Translations under genes and position numbers: made by a program
NCBI GenBank assembly: GCA_034190875.2
Contig: CM067353.1
Location: 33,415,675 to 33,479,674 of the forward strand
DNA length: 64,000 nucleotides
Direction of reading: 5' to 3'
DNA from: Urechis unicinctus
Lineage: Eukaryota > Annelida > Polychaeta > Xenopneusta > Urechidae
In this document: positions 1 to 12,300 of the stretch, in pieces
How the letters are laid out: each line of letters opens with the position of its first letter
Numbering within the stretch: position 1 is the stretch's first letter
The notes under the pieces: model-generated
Database searches by the model: none
Told to the model about the DNA's origin: nothing
What the model saw: the letters and a program-made list of their open reading frames with translations, nothing else

Positions 1-690
1 AAGTGGTTACATCCTCAAGGAGCTATAGTGACTAGCAGGTCAAGGGGTTACATCCTCTAGGAGCTATAGTGACTAGCAGGTCAAATGGTTACATCCTCTA
101 GGAGCTATAGTGACTAGCAGGTCAAGTGGTTACAACCTCTAGGAGCTGTAGTGACTAGCAGGTCAAGTGGTTACAACCTCTGAGAGCTGTAGTGACTAGC
201 AGGTGTACAACCTGTAGGAGCTGTAACGACTACCTGATCTTGACGTGTACAACCTGTATGAGTTGTAGTGACTAGCCGGCCAAGTGGTTACATCCTGTAG
301 GAGCTATAGTGACTAGCAGGTCAAGTGGTTACAACCGCTAGGAGCTGTAGTGACTAGCAGGTCAAGTGGTTACAACCTCTAGGAGCTATAGTGACTAGCA
401 GGTCAAGTGGTTACAACCTCTAGGAGCTATAGTGACTAGCAGGTCAAGTGGTTACATCCTCAAGGAGCTATAGTGACTAGCAGGTCAAGGGGTTACATCC
501 TCTAGGAGCTATAGTGACTAGCAGGTCAAATGGTTACAACCTCTGAGAGCTGTAGTGACTAGCAGGTGTACAACCTGTAGGAGCTGTTAGTACTACCAGG
601 TCATGACATGTACAACCTGTAGGAGCTGTAACGACTACCTGATCTTGACGTGTACAACCTGTGACCACCATATGGTTTACAACCTGTGCC
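1..690. repeat. 41-bp minisatellite with higher-order structure
   Basis: Tandem units of about 41 bp built on a core resembling GGTTACAACCTCTAGGAGCT followed by GTGACTAGCAGGTCAA. The unit starts at 3 and 44 give the 41-bp spacing directly. A run beginning AAGTGGTTACATCCTCAAGG at position 1 recurs at 446, with the following variant units in the same order, so blocks of about 445 bp were themselves duplicated. Variant units containing GTGTACAACCTGTAGG and a CTACCTGATCTTGAC spacer close each block near 205-255 and 600-660. The array runs off the left edge, so its full length is unknown. It lies in an upstream intron of GLYR1. Confidence 0.95.
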
Positions 691-1576
691 TGCTGGATTG
701 ATCCCCTGCTTGAATTATATTCCTACTGAGACTCACAGGGCCTACTGTTGATACTAGCATGATGCTTCATTCACTGTAACAGCCTAATCAAACTTGGTTG
801 ACATTTGCTTGAACAGCACTTCCTTGTGTAGTTGGGGCTGTTATCCCAGTGCTACTCTTGACACTTTATCCATGCTATAAATGGGTGGCAATTACTGCAG
901 TATGACTCACTGACTCATGACAAGTGTCATGGAGTTATCATCTGCCTGGGGCTGGATCTCATTTATTATGGAACAGACCCCTGTAATAGAGCCTGGGTTC
1001 CCCACTCATTATCAGCAAGATGCATGTTTAAAGCGTCCTTCCTGCTCGGGTAGTTTTACCCGAAGTCATTTATCATGACTGTCATTCACATCAGATAACA
1101 ACTCCTTCCTCGTCAGGGCCCCACTCCGACTGAGGGGCTGGTGTCTTCCTTCCAGAATGGAGTAACAAAGCTGCATGGTAGACTGCTATGTGGTAGTCAC
1201 TACTGACAAAGAAGAGTGGCAAAATGTGCACTGATAATCCCATTAGCATTGGTGATGTTACTGTCATGGGCAGCATATCAAACCCAATTTGTTTCAACTG
1301 TTATTGAGGAAACCAAGTAAGCACATTCTGATTGAATAAAAATAGTGTAATTATATTAATATAAATTAGTTTTTATTAAAAACAACTGATTAATTATCTC
1401 CTCGCTCCCAATGAAATCGGTTATATTGACTTTTTAACAATAAAATGGTGCAGTTAACCGATGGTTGACATGTGTGCTATTCTCTCAACCTCTGAGTTAA
1501 TCCGTATTGATTGCATGAAATTTCAAGTTACTGAAAATACCATGAAAGTCTGAAAATATATTTGGTGTGTTAACAG
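691..1576. other. GLYR1 upstream intron, unique sequence
   Basis: Non-coding intron sequence between the left-edge minisatellite and the first GLYR1 exon in the window. It is AT-rich towards its 3' end, and the acceptor TTAACAG ends at 1576. No ORF with recognisable homology, RNA gene or transposon was seen. Confidence 0.7.
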
Positions 1577-1780
1577 GAAGAGGTTACCCATTCACGCGGG
1601 TCGGGGCAGAAGAAGCGCTCCTCATCGCCTGCGGTTTCCACCCCCCAACAGAAGAAAGCCAAATCAGCAAAAACACCTGCGTCAAATCACAAGGCCAGTT
1701 CCACAGCTTCGTCCGACGAAGCAAGCACACCCTCGAGAAAAAGCTTAGAATATGGAATTTCACAGCTCAAATCAAAATTG
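1577..1780 (+). CDS. GLYR1: GLYR1 exon: basic Ser/Lys-rich linker
   Basis: This exon has 68 codons in phase 0, with acceptor TTAACAG and donor GTAAGT. It encodes a low-complexity basic stretch ([20 protein letters not shown] and onward), the expected linker between the PWWP and dehydrogenase-like domains, where other family members carry an AT-hook and nuclear-localisation sequence. Its assignment rests on composition, phase and position rather than residue-level identity. Confidence 0.8.
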
Positions 1781-3237
1781 GTAAGTCTGCTGCACAATAG
1801 TTGTTAATAATTAAGATATTTGGCCTGATGGCCTTGATATGGAACAATCAAAACTTATGATCTAAAAACTCGGTGTGTTTTGTCCCTCTGATCTTGCTTA
1901 ACAAAACTCTATTTGCAGATGAGTGAATATTCATTTTTATATTATTTCACTGACAATCATTCCCAAACTATACACCTTTCTTTAGATAGCTTTCACTTGT
2001 TGTAATGACCATGTGTGTTAGGAGCCCACACCTCCCCTGGAGTTACCCATCTTCCCAGATTACCTGCCCACGTACCCCGCCAAAAATGTCATCGCCACAC
2101 CCATGAAGATAGGCTTCCTAGGGCTAGGGGTCATGGGCACTGGCATGGTCAACAATCTATTGAGGTCAGGTCATGAGGTCACCGTCTGGAACAGAACACC
2201 ATCAAAGGTAAGCTCTGATAATCAAACAGATCTTGTCCTTGATTTGGGAATTTGTCATTTGTTTTCCACATGGTAGGCTTATCACCCTGTCGTGGTAGGC
2301 TTATCACCCTGTCGTGGTAGGCGTGGTAGGCTTATCACCCTGTCATGTTAGGCTTATCACCCTGTCGTGGTAGGCTTATCACCCTGTCGTGGTAGGCTTA
2401 TCACCCTGTCGTGGTAGGCTTATCACACTGTCGTTTTCATGGCAGCTACTTAACCAGGAACCCCCTGCCAGTCACCTTGAAATGAGCTGGTTTACCCTAT
2501 ATCTATTCATTTTAATGGGCTTGTTATTATATCAGAGGGCATAGGCAGCACAGTAAGTTATATGCTGTTGGTTGGATGTTAGATTGGAAATATTGTGGAA
2601 CAAAGAAGAGATCCATGGAAGTATGCAGAAGGCTTTAGTCTGGTCCTTTTGGTATTTTGGAGCAGGTTTGAACGACTAGGGACAAAACAAGTGCTATAAA
2701 TAGCTTTCACATTGGCTGTGTTGTGTATGGTGAGCTAACCATATTGTGGGCATCACTCGCCATTAATATCATTGAGCATTGCCGAGGAACAAAGAAATTA
2801 TTTCAAGCTAAATTGATGTAAACCTGAGTAAGTAGACATTTATGTAACTGACAACTGTTTATAAAGGTCACATCGATTGTGATCATTAGACTGCACTTAT
2901 TACAACAATGGTGCCCAATTCATTGAGTTTCCACCACTAACAGCTTCCTGTCCAGAATAAGAGAGCTTCCCTGAAAAAGATATTAAAATTCATGGCTAGG
3001 TTTTAAAGAATAAATTGAAGTGTTTCATATTTTAAATTTATTTGGTCTGAAATAGATGTTGCATGATACTAATGTCACTTGGGTGTGTACATTCGTTGGT
3101 GTACTTCAGAGTTTAGTCTGTCAACAAGTCCATCTATGCCTGATTAGTCAAACCCCAGTTAACTCTGGGTCAGATTGATGCTGACTGATAGCTGCCGCCA
3201 CAGTGTTACTAGAGGCAATAGTGAGAGTAAAATTCTC

Positions 3238-3326
<89 letters not shown>

Positions 3327-6300
3327 AAAATATTATATGTGATGAGGTGGCCATAAGTAAGGTGACACACCCACCACACAGCTTGACCCAGTCTGTGTGT
3401 CAACTATGCTTCGTCTACCCTTATGGGGCGACCAGCATTACAAACTTATCAGTGTTTCATCTTTCTTCAGTGATGGAAGGTATTTAAAATCACTGGCGTT
3501 GCAAGTCAATGACCTCAATGACAGATAGTTCATATCGCTGGCGACAGCTTGTCAATAACCTGGCTGCTTCTCCAGTGACCACTCGGAATCCTATGATTGC
3601 CCTCGAGTACTCTAGTGTTACTCTCATTACCTCAGCAGGGATTAACTTGGTGGATGGGTGTATTTATCTCTTTCATGATATAATGCACCACAGGTTAGGT
3701 AATAGGATGTATAAATAACTACTAATCCAGTCTGGAATATTTGATTCAGTGGACGTGATTGCTCAGTGTTCTTTTGGTGTCCACTATGTCACCTCCCCTG
3801 GCACGAGGATCATCCCACATTCTATACGTGATCAAGCCCATGCGGGCAGAATTTTTTTTTAAAAAGGGAAAAAATACAATTAACTTAATGTTTATTGTCA
3901 CTTCAATCACATTTGGCCTCTAGTGCACCAACATTCAACAGACAACACTTCATTACTTTCCTATCGGTCCATGACAAATCAACATAAATGCAAGTGGTCA
4001 ATACATATATGATATATAAACATGGTAAGCTATGTGGTGTAGCAGGGCCAAGCAGGGCAAGGAGGTCATAATGGTGTCTTGACTAGATGTCGCCCATCAA
4101 TACTGAAGGTCCTCGCTCTGCCACACCAACGTCACAATAACGTGTACAGTTTATACGGAGTGGATTCAAGCGTCGAAGAAGCCTCAGCACACAGAGAGAA
4201 CCCCCCCTTCTTATACCATACCGGTCTCGGCACCAAACGCACAAATCCACCATTGACAAACACGATTATAACAATTCATCACTCTTACACAACAGCCAGG
4301 AGTTCAAGTAGTGTGTCATATAAGTCTGTCGACTGAAGTCTCTTACACACCAAGTGAAAGACATGATCATAATATCAACAAGTAGAGCAGAAACAAAGGA
4401 CGATGGTGGCAGTTATATCTAAGAGGCTAAATAAGACTGGGTGTCCCAGCAGGCTGTACAAGAGCCAGACTGCATAACAGCTGCAGGACTAATGCCATTC
4501 CTTGGGGAATTGACAGTTGCAGGACTAGACTTGTGCCTCTGTTGGGGGTAATTGACTGTTGTACGACTAGACACATACTATACAAGGGCTCGACTAGCTG
4601 CGTGAACACAAACGCTTGTAAACGTATTATGCTTTTGGGGACACACTTATTCATAAATCTTATTTGATAAATAGTTGAGTTCATATGGTCCTCTATATGG
4701 ATGGATGGTCAGAAATGGACTGTTAGTGCAACCAGGATATGTTGTGTTTTCTATAGGATAACTGTAAAAATCAAACTGGTTTGAGGCTCATTAACGCTGC
4801 TATACTATAGTCTCTCGGGTTGGAGATGTATCAAGAACTGTGTCATCTTCTGATTCCAATAAGATCACCACTTCAATGGGCTTGGTCTCGTTTGCTAGCG
4901 TCATTGTCTCATTAGAAGAACTCCTGGTCAGGATTGGGCCATCGGTGGCAGGAATCCCTTGTGCCTCCTCTTTGTTTGTATCACACTCGTCACCAGGCTC
5001 CAGCACTATCTCATCTTCAAGATGAGAGGACTGTTCATTTCTCTTGAAATGTGAAGGTGTAGAGCTGGCCTCAGTGTCACCATGGTGATTAGAGAGGGTA
5101 TAGGGAGCACTGATGACAGACGATCGCTCGGAGCTGCTGCCCGCAGTCAGGTACTCAGAGTCCGCTGACTCGTACATCAATTCCTGGCCCCCGCCTACTT
5201 CAAAGTTGATGTCTTGTTCCAAGTTCATAGGGTCTGTACGTATACACTCGGCCTCAATCACAGTCATACAGTTACCCATGTCGAGGAGCTCGAGAAGCTT
5301 GATGAAATGCTGCTGCTGTAACTTGTACTGCTCTCGTAGGCGCTGCATCTGCTGGGAGCTGTACTCGCGCACACGGTCAGCCTGCGCGTTGTAATGGTCG
5401 CGGATCCTGACGGTCTGGTGGGATTTGTAGTCCTTGAGCTTGCCCACACGGTTGGAGTAGTTCTCGTGGACCTTGTCCACCTGCTGAGCGCAGTTGTCTT
5501 TGATGCGTGTCACCTGGCTGTTGTAATGCTCCCGCAGACTCTGCAGGTGGTGGTAGATGTTTGTCACTGTAACCTGCTTGTATGTACGGATCCTGTCAAT
5601 TTTGGCCGACTTGTAGGCCGTGAGCTGGCCCATTTTGGCCGATTTATATGCTGAAAGTTGGTCGATCTTTGCCGTTTTGAAGGCAGAGAGCTTGTCAAAT
5701 TTGTCACTCTTATAATCACTGATGACATCCAATACCTCTTTGATGCTCTTGCGTTTCTTTCGCTCCTCCTCCCCGAAGAAAAACGCACAGAAACGTATTG
5801 CACTGATAACAACGGAGATGGACAGGAAGGAGGTGGCACACACCAGACCAAACACAATGCTTTTTATTTTGATATAGTAAAGAACGGAGTAATCCAACTG
5901 CACCTCCATTATTGCCGAGTCATTCCCAAACTCATTGACGACAAGACAGCGGAAGAAACCTGCATCTCTACGGGTCAGATAATCAATGTAGAGACTGCCG
6001 TTTTTGAGGACTTTGACACGCTGGTGGGAGAACTCGTGTGAGGGGAGGTAGCCCGTTGCCAGGTGCCAATCGTGTCCCTCGTGGAAGAGCAGGTGCTCTG
6101 GGTCAAGCTGCGAGTGATCTACATACACGGCCTCATGCTCAAGTTGGACACGGTGGTTGGTGATCCACGTCACGGCGGGGCGTGGGTCACCCGTCACGGG
6201 ACAGTCGAGCACCAGAGATGATCCGATCGGACCCCGAGAGAGACTTGTCACGTTTAGCACTTGAGCTGCTGTGCAGGTGAGGTTGCCAGCTTCCACATTA

Positions 6301-9300
6301 CCTAGGGCAACCCCCCTGAGATGTAGAGGATAGAAGCAGATCACCTGAGACTTGTGTAGGAGCTGCGAGGTCAGCACTAGCTTCTGGGCCTCGCAATCAC
6401 ACACCCAGGGGTTGCCGGTCACATCGAAACTCTCCAGTCGACTCTCATTGTAAAAAGACAGAGGGTAGAGGATAGAGAGTCTGTTGTTCGATAGGTCCAA
6501 CTTGGTCAAACTCGGCAAGTCATCAAAGCCGCGAGGGTGGATAAACTCAAGCTGGGCGTTATTGCTGAGGTCAAGGCTCGTCAGATTAGGGAGGCCTGTG
6601 AATGTGTGGTCTGCTATGAAGGTCATATTAGGCAGGTTGCTCAATGCCAATGTCTCCATATGTACCGCATTAGAAAAGGCAAAGTTCGCTATGAATGATA
6701 ATGGGTTGTGTGTGAATTGGAGTTGCTGAAGCTGGGGTTGTTCTCCAAGCCATTCTTCATCCAATTTGGTGATGTCATTGTAACTCAACTGGAGCTCCGT
6801 CAGGTGGGGCAGTGCGGCAAACATGTGTTTTGACATGGTCCCTGATATAGAGTTGTGTTCCAGAGACAGCGCTCGTAGCGGGTGTTCCTCTGGGGCTGAT
6901 CTGATGAAATTGAGGTCATTCAAGAGGTTGTAGGATGCGTTGAGGGAATGGAGTCGAGGTGCGGTGTGCAGGAAGGAGGTAGGTAGATGAGACAGCTGGT
7001 TGTGGCTGATGTCGATGTACGTCAACTGGAACAGAGTCAGCTGACTAGATGTTGTGTTGGATGTCTCCTCCCAGGCCACTAGCACCTGGGATATGTTGTT
7101 CATGGAGAGATCGACGTATTGCAGGTCAGTATTGTTAGAAAACCAGTCATAGCGCATCTCCTGTAATCTGTTAGCCGTCAAACTGATCCTGTCCAAATGG
7201 AGTAAATTAGCGAAGGCTTGAGTTGATATGGAGTGGATCTCATTATTGCCCAGATCCAGTGATTCAAGGGAGGAGAAGTTCGACAAGGTGGTGCTATCAA
7301 TGTGGGTGAGACGGGAGAATTGGAGGTCCAGATGACGGACGTCTGTTGGCAGAGTGGTCATTACTCTCTCCCACTCCACCAGGCCTCGGCATTGTACAGA
7401 GAGAGTGGACGGCTGGCAAGTACAGCCTGGAGAACATGCCGACCAGTCACGAGGATACTCAGGTGCTTCGGAGGCAGTTAGGCTTGGGATGGCTGATGGG
7501 AGAAGGATGCAGAGGATAGAAAACCTGGTCACAATGCCAACACCCATTCTCCTTATTATTTGTCAGAGGCTCGCCATGAAAAACCTGGAAGAACACACAC
7601 AGAGGCATTGAGTTCAGCTGACATACTGCGGTCAGATAATGCAAAGAGCACAGTACACGTTTAACAGGCGATAGGGGCAAAGAGCATCCCAAACTACGCT
7701 AAGAGGGCACACTCTAATGAACTTATGTGTTGAGCGTTTCCAGCATGCCCACTCTACCAGTCAATCAACAAAACCACATCGGACTGGTAGTAATGGGGTC
7801 AAGGCCACCGCGCCTCCATATTTCTATGTGGTTTAAGGATACAGTGAGCCTTCTTAGCGAAGCTACAAGCTCTGCGATAGGGGTATCAGGGCTTCGAAGC
7901 GTCGTCTTATCGACTGCTATCTAGTTGTCAAATCGCCTTTTACGGTGGATATAAGCTCACAATGACCTCGTGTAATAGTGCTGACCCAGATCAGTTGACC
8001 ACACCGTTGTTGTTTTGCGTCGCATTAGTAGCTGCACGCCATGCACCCCAGCCCTCTCCTACACAACCCCAGCTGCCTCGGGTGTCAGGTAGCTAACATT
8101 GTCCCCAGTACAGAGCATCATTGTCCCCAGTACAGAGCAAAGTTCTCCATACCGCCGTGTACAACACGGTGAATGTATGTACATTAGCTGGTTAGAACAT
8201 GATCTGTACCACGGGAGTAGAGCGAGTAACTAGTGCGATCATTCACTAGCCAGCTGATGACAAACACGTCACCTCAAGCTGGCCGCTCATGAGAACGATA
8301 TGATCGCCCGTACAAACCACACACTCCAAATCTCTGACTGTACCGTGGGAAGGAAGGAGCACCCCGCTGATGACAGTGCCCTGTGGGATCACCCTACCTG
8401 TGTGAAGAGGCTCTGATCAATAGATGAACAAAAAGCTGTTTGCCAAAGCACCGTTCATCAAATCATAGCGTCCTTGGTGAATCGATACCCAGCGACTGCA
8501 GCTGGTGATGATGATGCCGAGGAGGAGTCGGAGGTCGAGGAATCTCCCCCCCCCCCCCCCAGTGGCGTGGCGTCATAACGACCAGTTGAACCGACGACGG
8601 AATCAACATGGTCCGGCCGGGTCCCTGTAGCCCTGACCGTAGAAACAACCCACATGGTTGACGCAGTCCGTCCATGGCCTGACATTCAACTCGATTGGTG
8701 ACATCTAACTTCTCACCCAAATGATCGCCGTGTATATTAAGCTAAACTTTTAATTCATATGGATGAATATGATTCAGCTTAAGAATCTACACAACAGATA
8801 TAACGTACACCATTACCCAATCAGCGTCTATGTAAGACGACTAACTAGGCCAATAGACCAACGTCAAGTAATATTTATCACTAAGAGGGGGTGCATGCAG
8901 CACTACCCGTACTTAGTTCGAAAGAGCTATGACTAATCCAAGGATTGTAGTGGTTTAATGAAGCTTCTAGTATAGTTGCAGAGGCAGTGATGTTTGAATC
9001 TGTCTCTCGCCCGACTCATGTCCTCAATGCTGGTAGCTTTTATGCTATTTAATTATAGATTGAAAAAACAAACTCCATCGGCGATGATGCCCCTGTGGTT
9101 CCGGGGGGTAGAATAGGCCCATGGTCACGCGAATGATATGGGGAAACATATCACCCACGTGACCATGCGATAACTGAGACAGCAGAAATCCTTTGGGTGA
9201 CCGCTGCGTCGGCTAATCAAGGGGATGCCGGAACTCGCGTTCATTGTGAGACGAAACCCCTGCTAGAAATAGAGACCGGTTTCCCGAAAATGAGGAGATG

Positions 9301-12300
9301 GGCACGGGGTAGGTCTGGGTTTGTACCTTCCACATGTTTATCATATTTGGCATCACTTTGAAGCAGCTTGTTCGCGCGATGGTAATGAGAGAGTCATAAT
9401 AGCGGCTTATTTATGACTAGCAGAGTGTATGTGTGTTGGGCAGCGGCTGTAGCAGGTGTCTGTATATAGACTGACGGCATGAAGCCCCTGTCGTGGGGTG
9501 CCACGCCGGGGGAGCCACGCCTAGTATCACCTGGCTTCCATCCCTAATATACATCCTCTTGGCTACATAGATAGGCGTCCCCGGTTCTAAAAAAAGGGGT
9601 TGGAGTTTAATATAGATTGCGCGTGTTATACTTTTCAGACCGATACGTCCTCTCAAATTGTGACAAGGGCGGTACTTACCGCGGCTTTACCATGTTGTAT
9701 GTATCAGCTGCTGCGTCTGTGCGCGGCGGTCCGAAGCAAACGTGTGAGGGTCAAGGGTGTATGAAGACTTCGTGCTTCCCTTGTGCATTTGCGAGTATGT
9801 CTCTGTATCGCTTGCCTATTGACTGACCAAAAACGATCGTCCGCGTAGCTTTATTTGCGGGGCAGACGTTGATAAGAGAATGATTGTCAGGCCGACGTCC
9901 CATTGTCATACAGCGAGTCCGCCTTAGCAGCCGCATTAGGTGAAGTTAATGTTGCCATGGTAGGATAGCGCTGTGACGCGACAATGCCTACAATGATGTC
10001 GGGTGGGGACGAAATCATCCGGGTTCAAGCCATCTACTACGCGACTAATGTAAAGAACATACCTTTGCTTCTCTGTAATCAATGGTACTGACGAAGCTCT
10101 ATCAATACAGGTGCGTTTATTTGCCATGCCACCACAGGCAGAACAAATCCTTCTCTAATCATTGGCTGCTCAGATAACACCCATAAAAAACACTTAAAGT
10201 AATAATTTATTGGCCGTTAGACTTGACTAATTCAGGACATTTGTAGAGCACTAAATGCGACAGGCGTGGGTCAAGGAGTTCTGGTAGGTACGCCATATGA
10301 TAAAGACTTGATCGGCTGATTATGTTTGAACAACACAAGTTGCTATTTGTTGAGGATTGGGCAGGCGTCGATTTGCGGTTGGGAGCTGTAACTGACCCAG
10401 GGTCGATAAGACGTGGTCTTGTCGTGATAAGACGGAGGGGGAGTGGCAAGTTTGGTCCTACAGCACACTGAATGATATCGCTTCCCACGAGGCGTATGGT
10501 CAAACAACTTGCACTCGATTCTTAAAACAGGACAGGAGGGGCATTTTAGAACTCGAGAGCCTGTAGGCTTTTCAAGAAAGCGCGGGCTGGTTATGTTGTT
10601 GAAGTGCACCCCGTAGCAGCTACCATCGCCAACATTGCCCACCCGACAATGAGGTAGCCCAATATACGTCACTCGTATATCCCTTCCTACACACGCAGCA
10701 AGATAGCTCACCTAAACAAGACACCCTCCCCCACTCACTTCCTCCCAGCTACCTATTCTTTGGCGTCATCACCTCTCTCGTTCAATAACAACTCGCCACT
10801 TTGTATGGTCTTTCTCACAACGATAACGGTATCTTTAGCCATTCACAAAAGCCGTTTTTCTCACCAACCGCTCCACCCCAATCCTTCCCGAACAAACCCC
10901 GTGTACAATAAACCTTGATACGTACGTAATACATTTAGCGGATGAGAACCAGACGCAAGTGTGTAGTGTACACCCACCGGAAACGCTCTCCGATATATGA
11001 TGTACCATTCACTAGCTTGTATGTCAGATCATGTACGGACCAGACTTTAGTATGGGTCATCAGACGGGTGCTCGTCATGTAATCATGGTGTTAGCTATAA
11101 CTAGGGGTCGTTTTCCGCCAGATAACGCGGCGAGGTCAAATGAACTGTGAATAGCTGGGTATTGGCCGCTCAGCCATATGTGATTCATCTGGCTAAACAT
11201 AATTAAGCCCTTAATATTTATCATGTGTTATATGTCGTTAAAACACAGTCATACATCGTAAGAAATGGGTGTAAAAACGATATGGGACTGAGCTATGTTT
11301 CATATCAGTTAATTAGGCGGGTGATATCAGTGGGCGTTGTTTGTAGTCCTTGCCAACTATAGCTGGACAGGGAGATTGGTTTAACGGGGCCTTGAGCACG
11401 AATGAAGAAACTAGACAATGCAGGTTGTTGGTGTAGTGTACAACGAAACCGAGTGAGAGCGGACCTGAAGTAGGCCGATTTTCACAAGGTGCTAGCGAGA
11501 ATCGCGTTCTGCGCAAGCACCGAATGAATGGAAGGCAGTGCGCTCGCTTTGTGGAACAATACTATCATCCATCCACACTCGGCGCATAGAACTATCTATC
11601 TGAACATTTTTAACGATCCTGATTGATTGCAGGACGGACAAACAGTACGCTGTTTGCCTTTCACGTTTTCGCATGTTGTTGAGGCTCGCCACAGCTGCGG
11701 TTATGGCAATGGCCTTGTGGGGAATACAACTGGGTAGGGACGCTGGTAGCTTACCTCACTGCGATCCTCCTGTATTTCCTCCTCCTCCTCACCTTCTTCC
11801 TCTCTCGTGATGCTTATTTCTCTGTCTTGTGCATTGTAACACGGCCCGCAATCCCGATAAGTTACGGGTGTTTTAATGGTACGGGACTATGAGGATACGC
11901 GACTACCCGCTCGACAGCCCGCAGCTGCTGGTCTGGCGCGGCTCGCTCCCATTGTATATTGTACAAGGCAAGATGGCGGCTCAATGAGAGGAGGGTGGGG
12001 TTACTGGTGATTTCAGTTTATCGCTGATTTTTCAAGTGGCTGATGATACACGTATGGCACATGGAAGTCGACTTGTACTGTACACGTTATAGCATTAACG
12101 TTCTGCGCCTTTTACGCTGGGTTTTAAAATATATTTCAATTTATTGTGAATATGCTAAATCTAAACACCCCCTCCCCCGCCCACCTTTCAATTCGTCAGT
12201 GGTGATGCGAGTGCTTGAAGCACCCAATCGACATTCGAGTTAGGGGCAAGGTTATCTCACAGATGTATATTTCAAATGTGGCTGACAGGGGGTGTTGACG

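Noticed and set aside
3148..3487. Tyr-Ile repeat ORFs on both strands
   Set aside because: They are translations of the (AT)n tract; no codon bias or homology.
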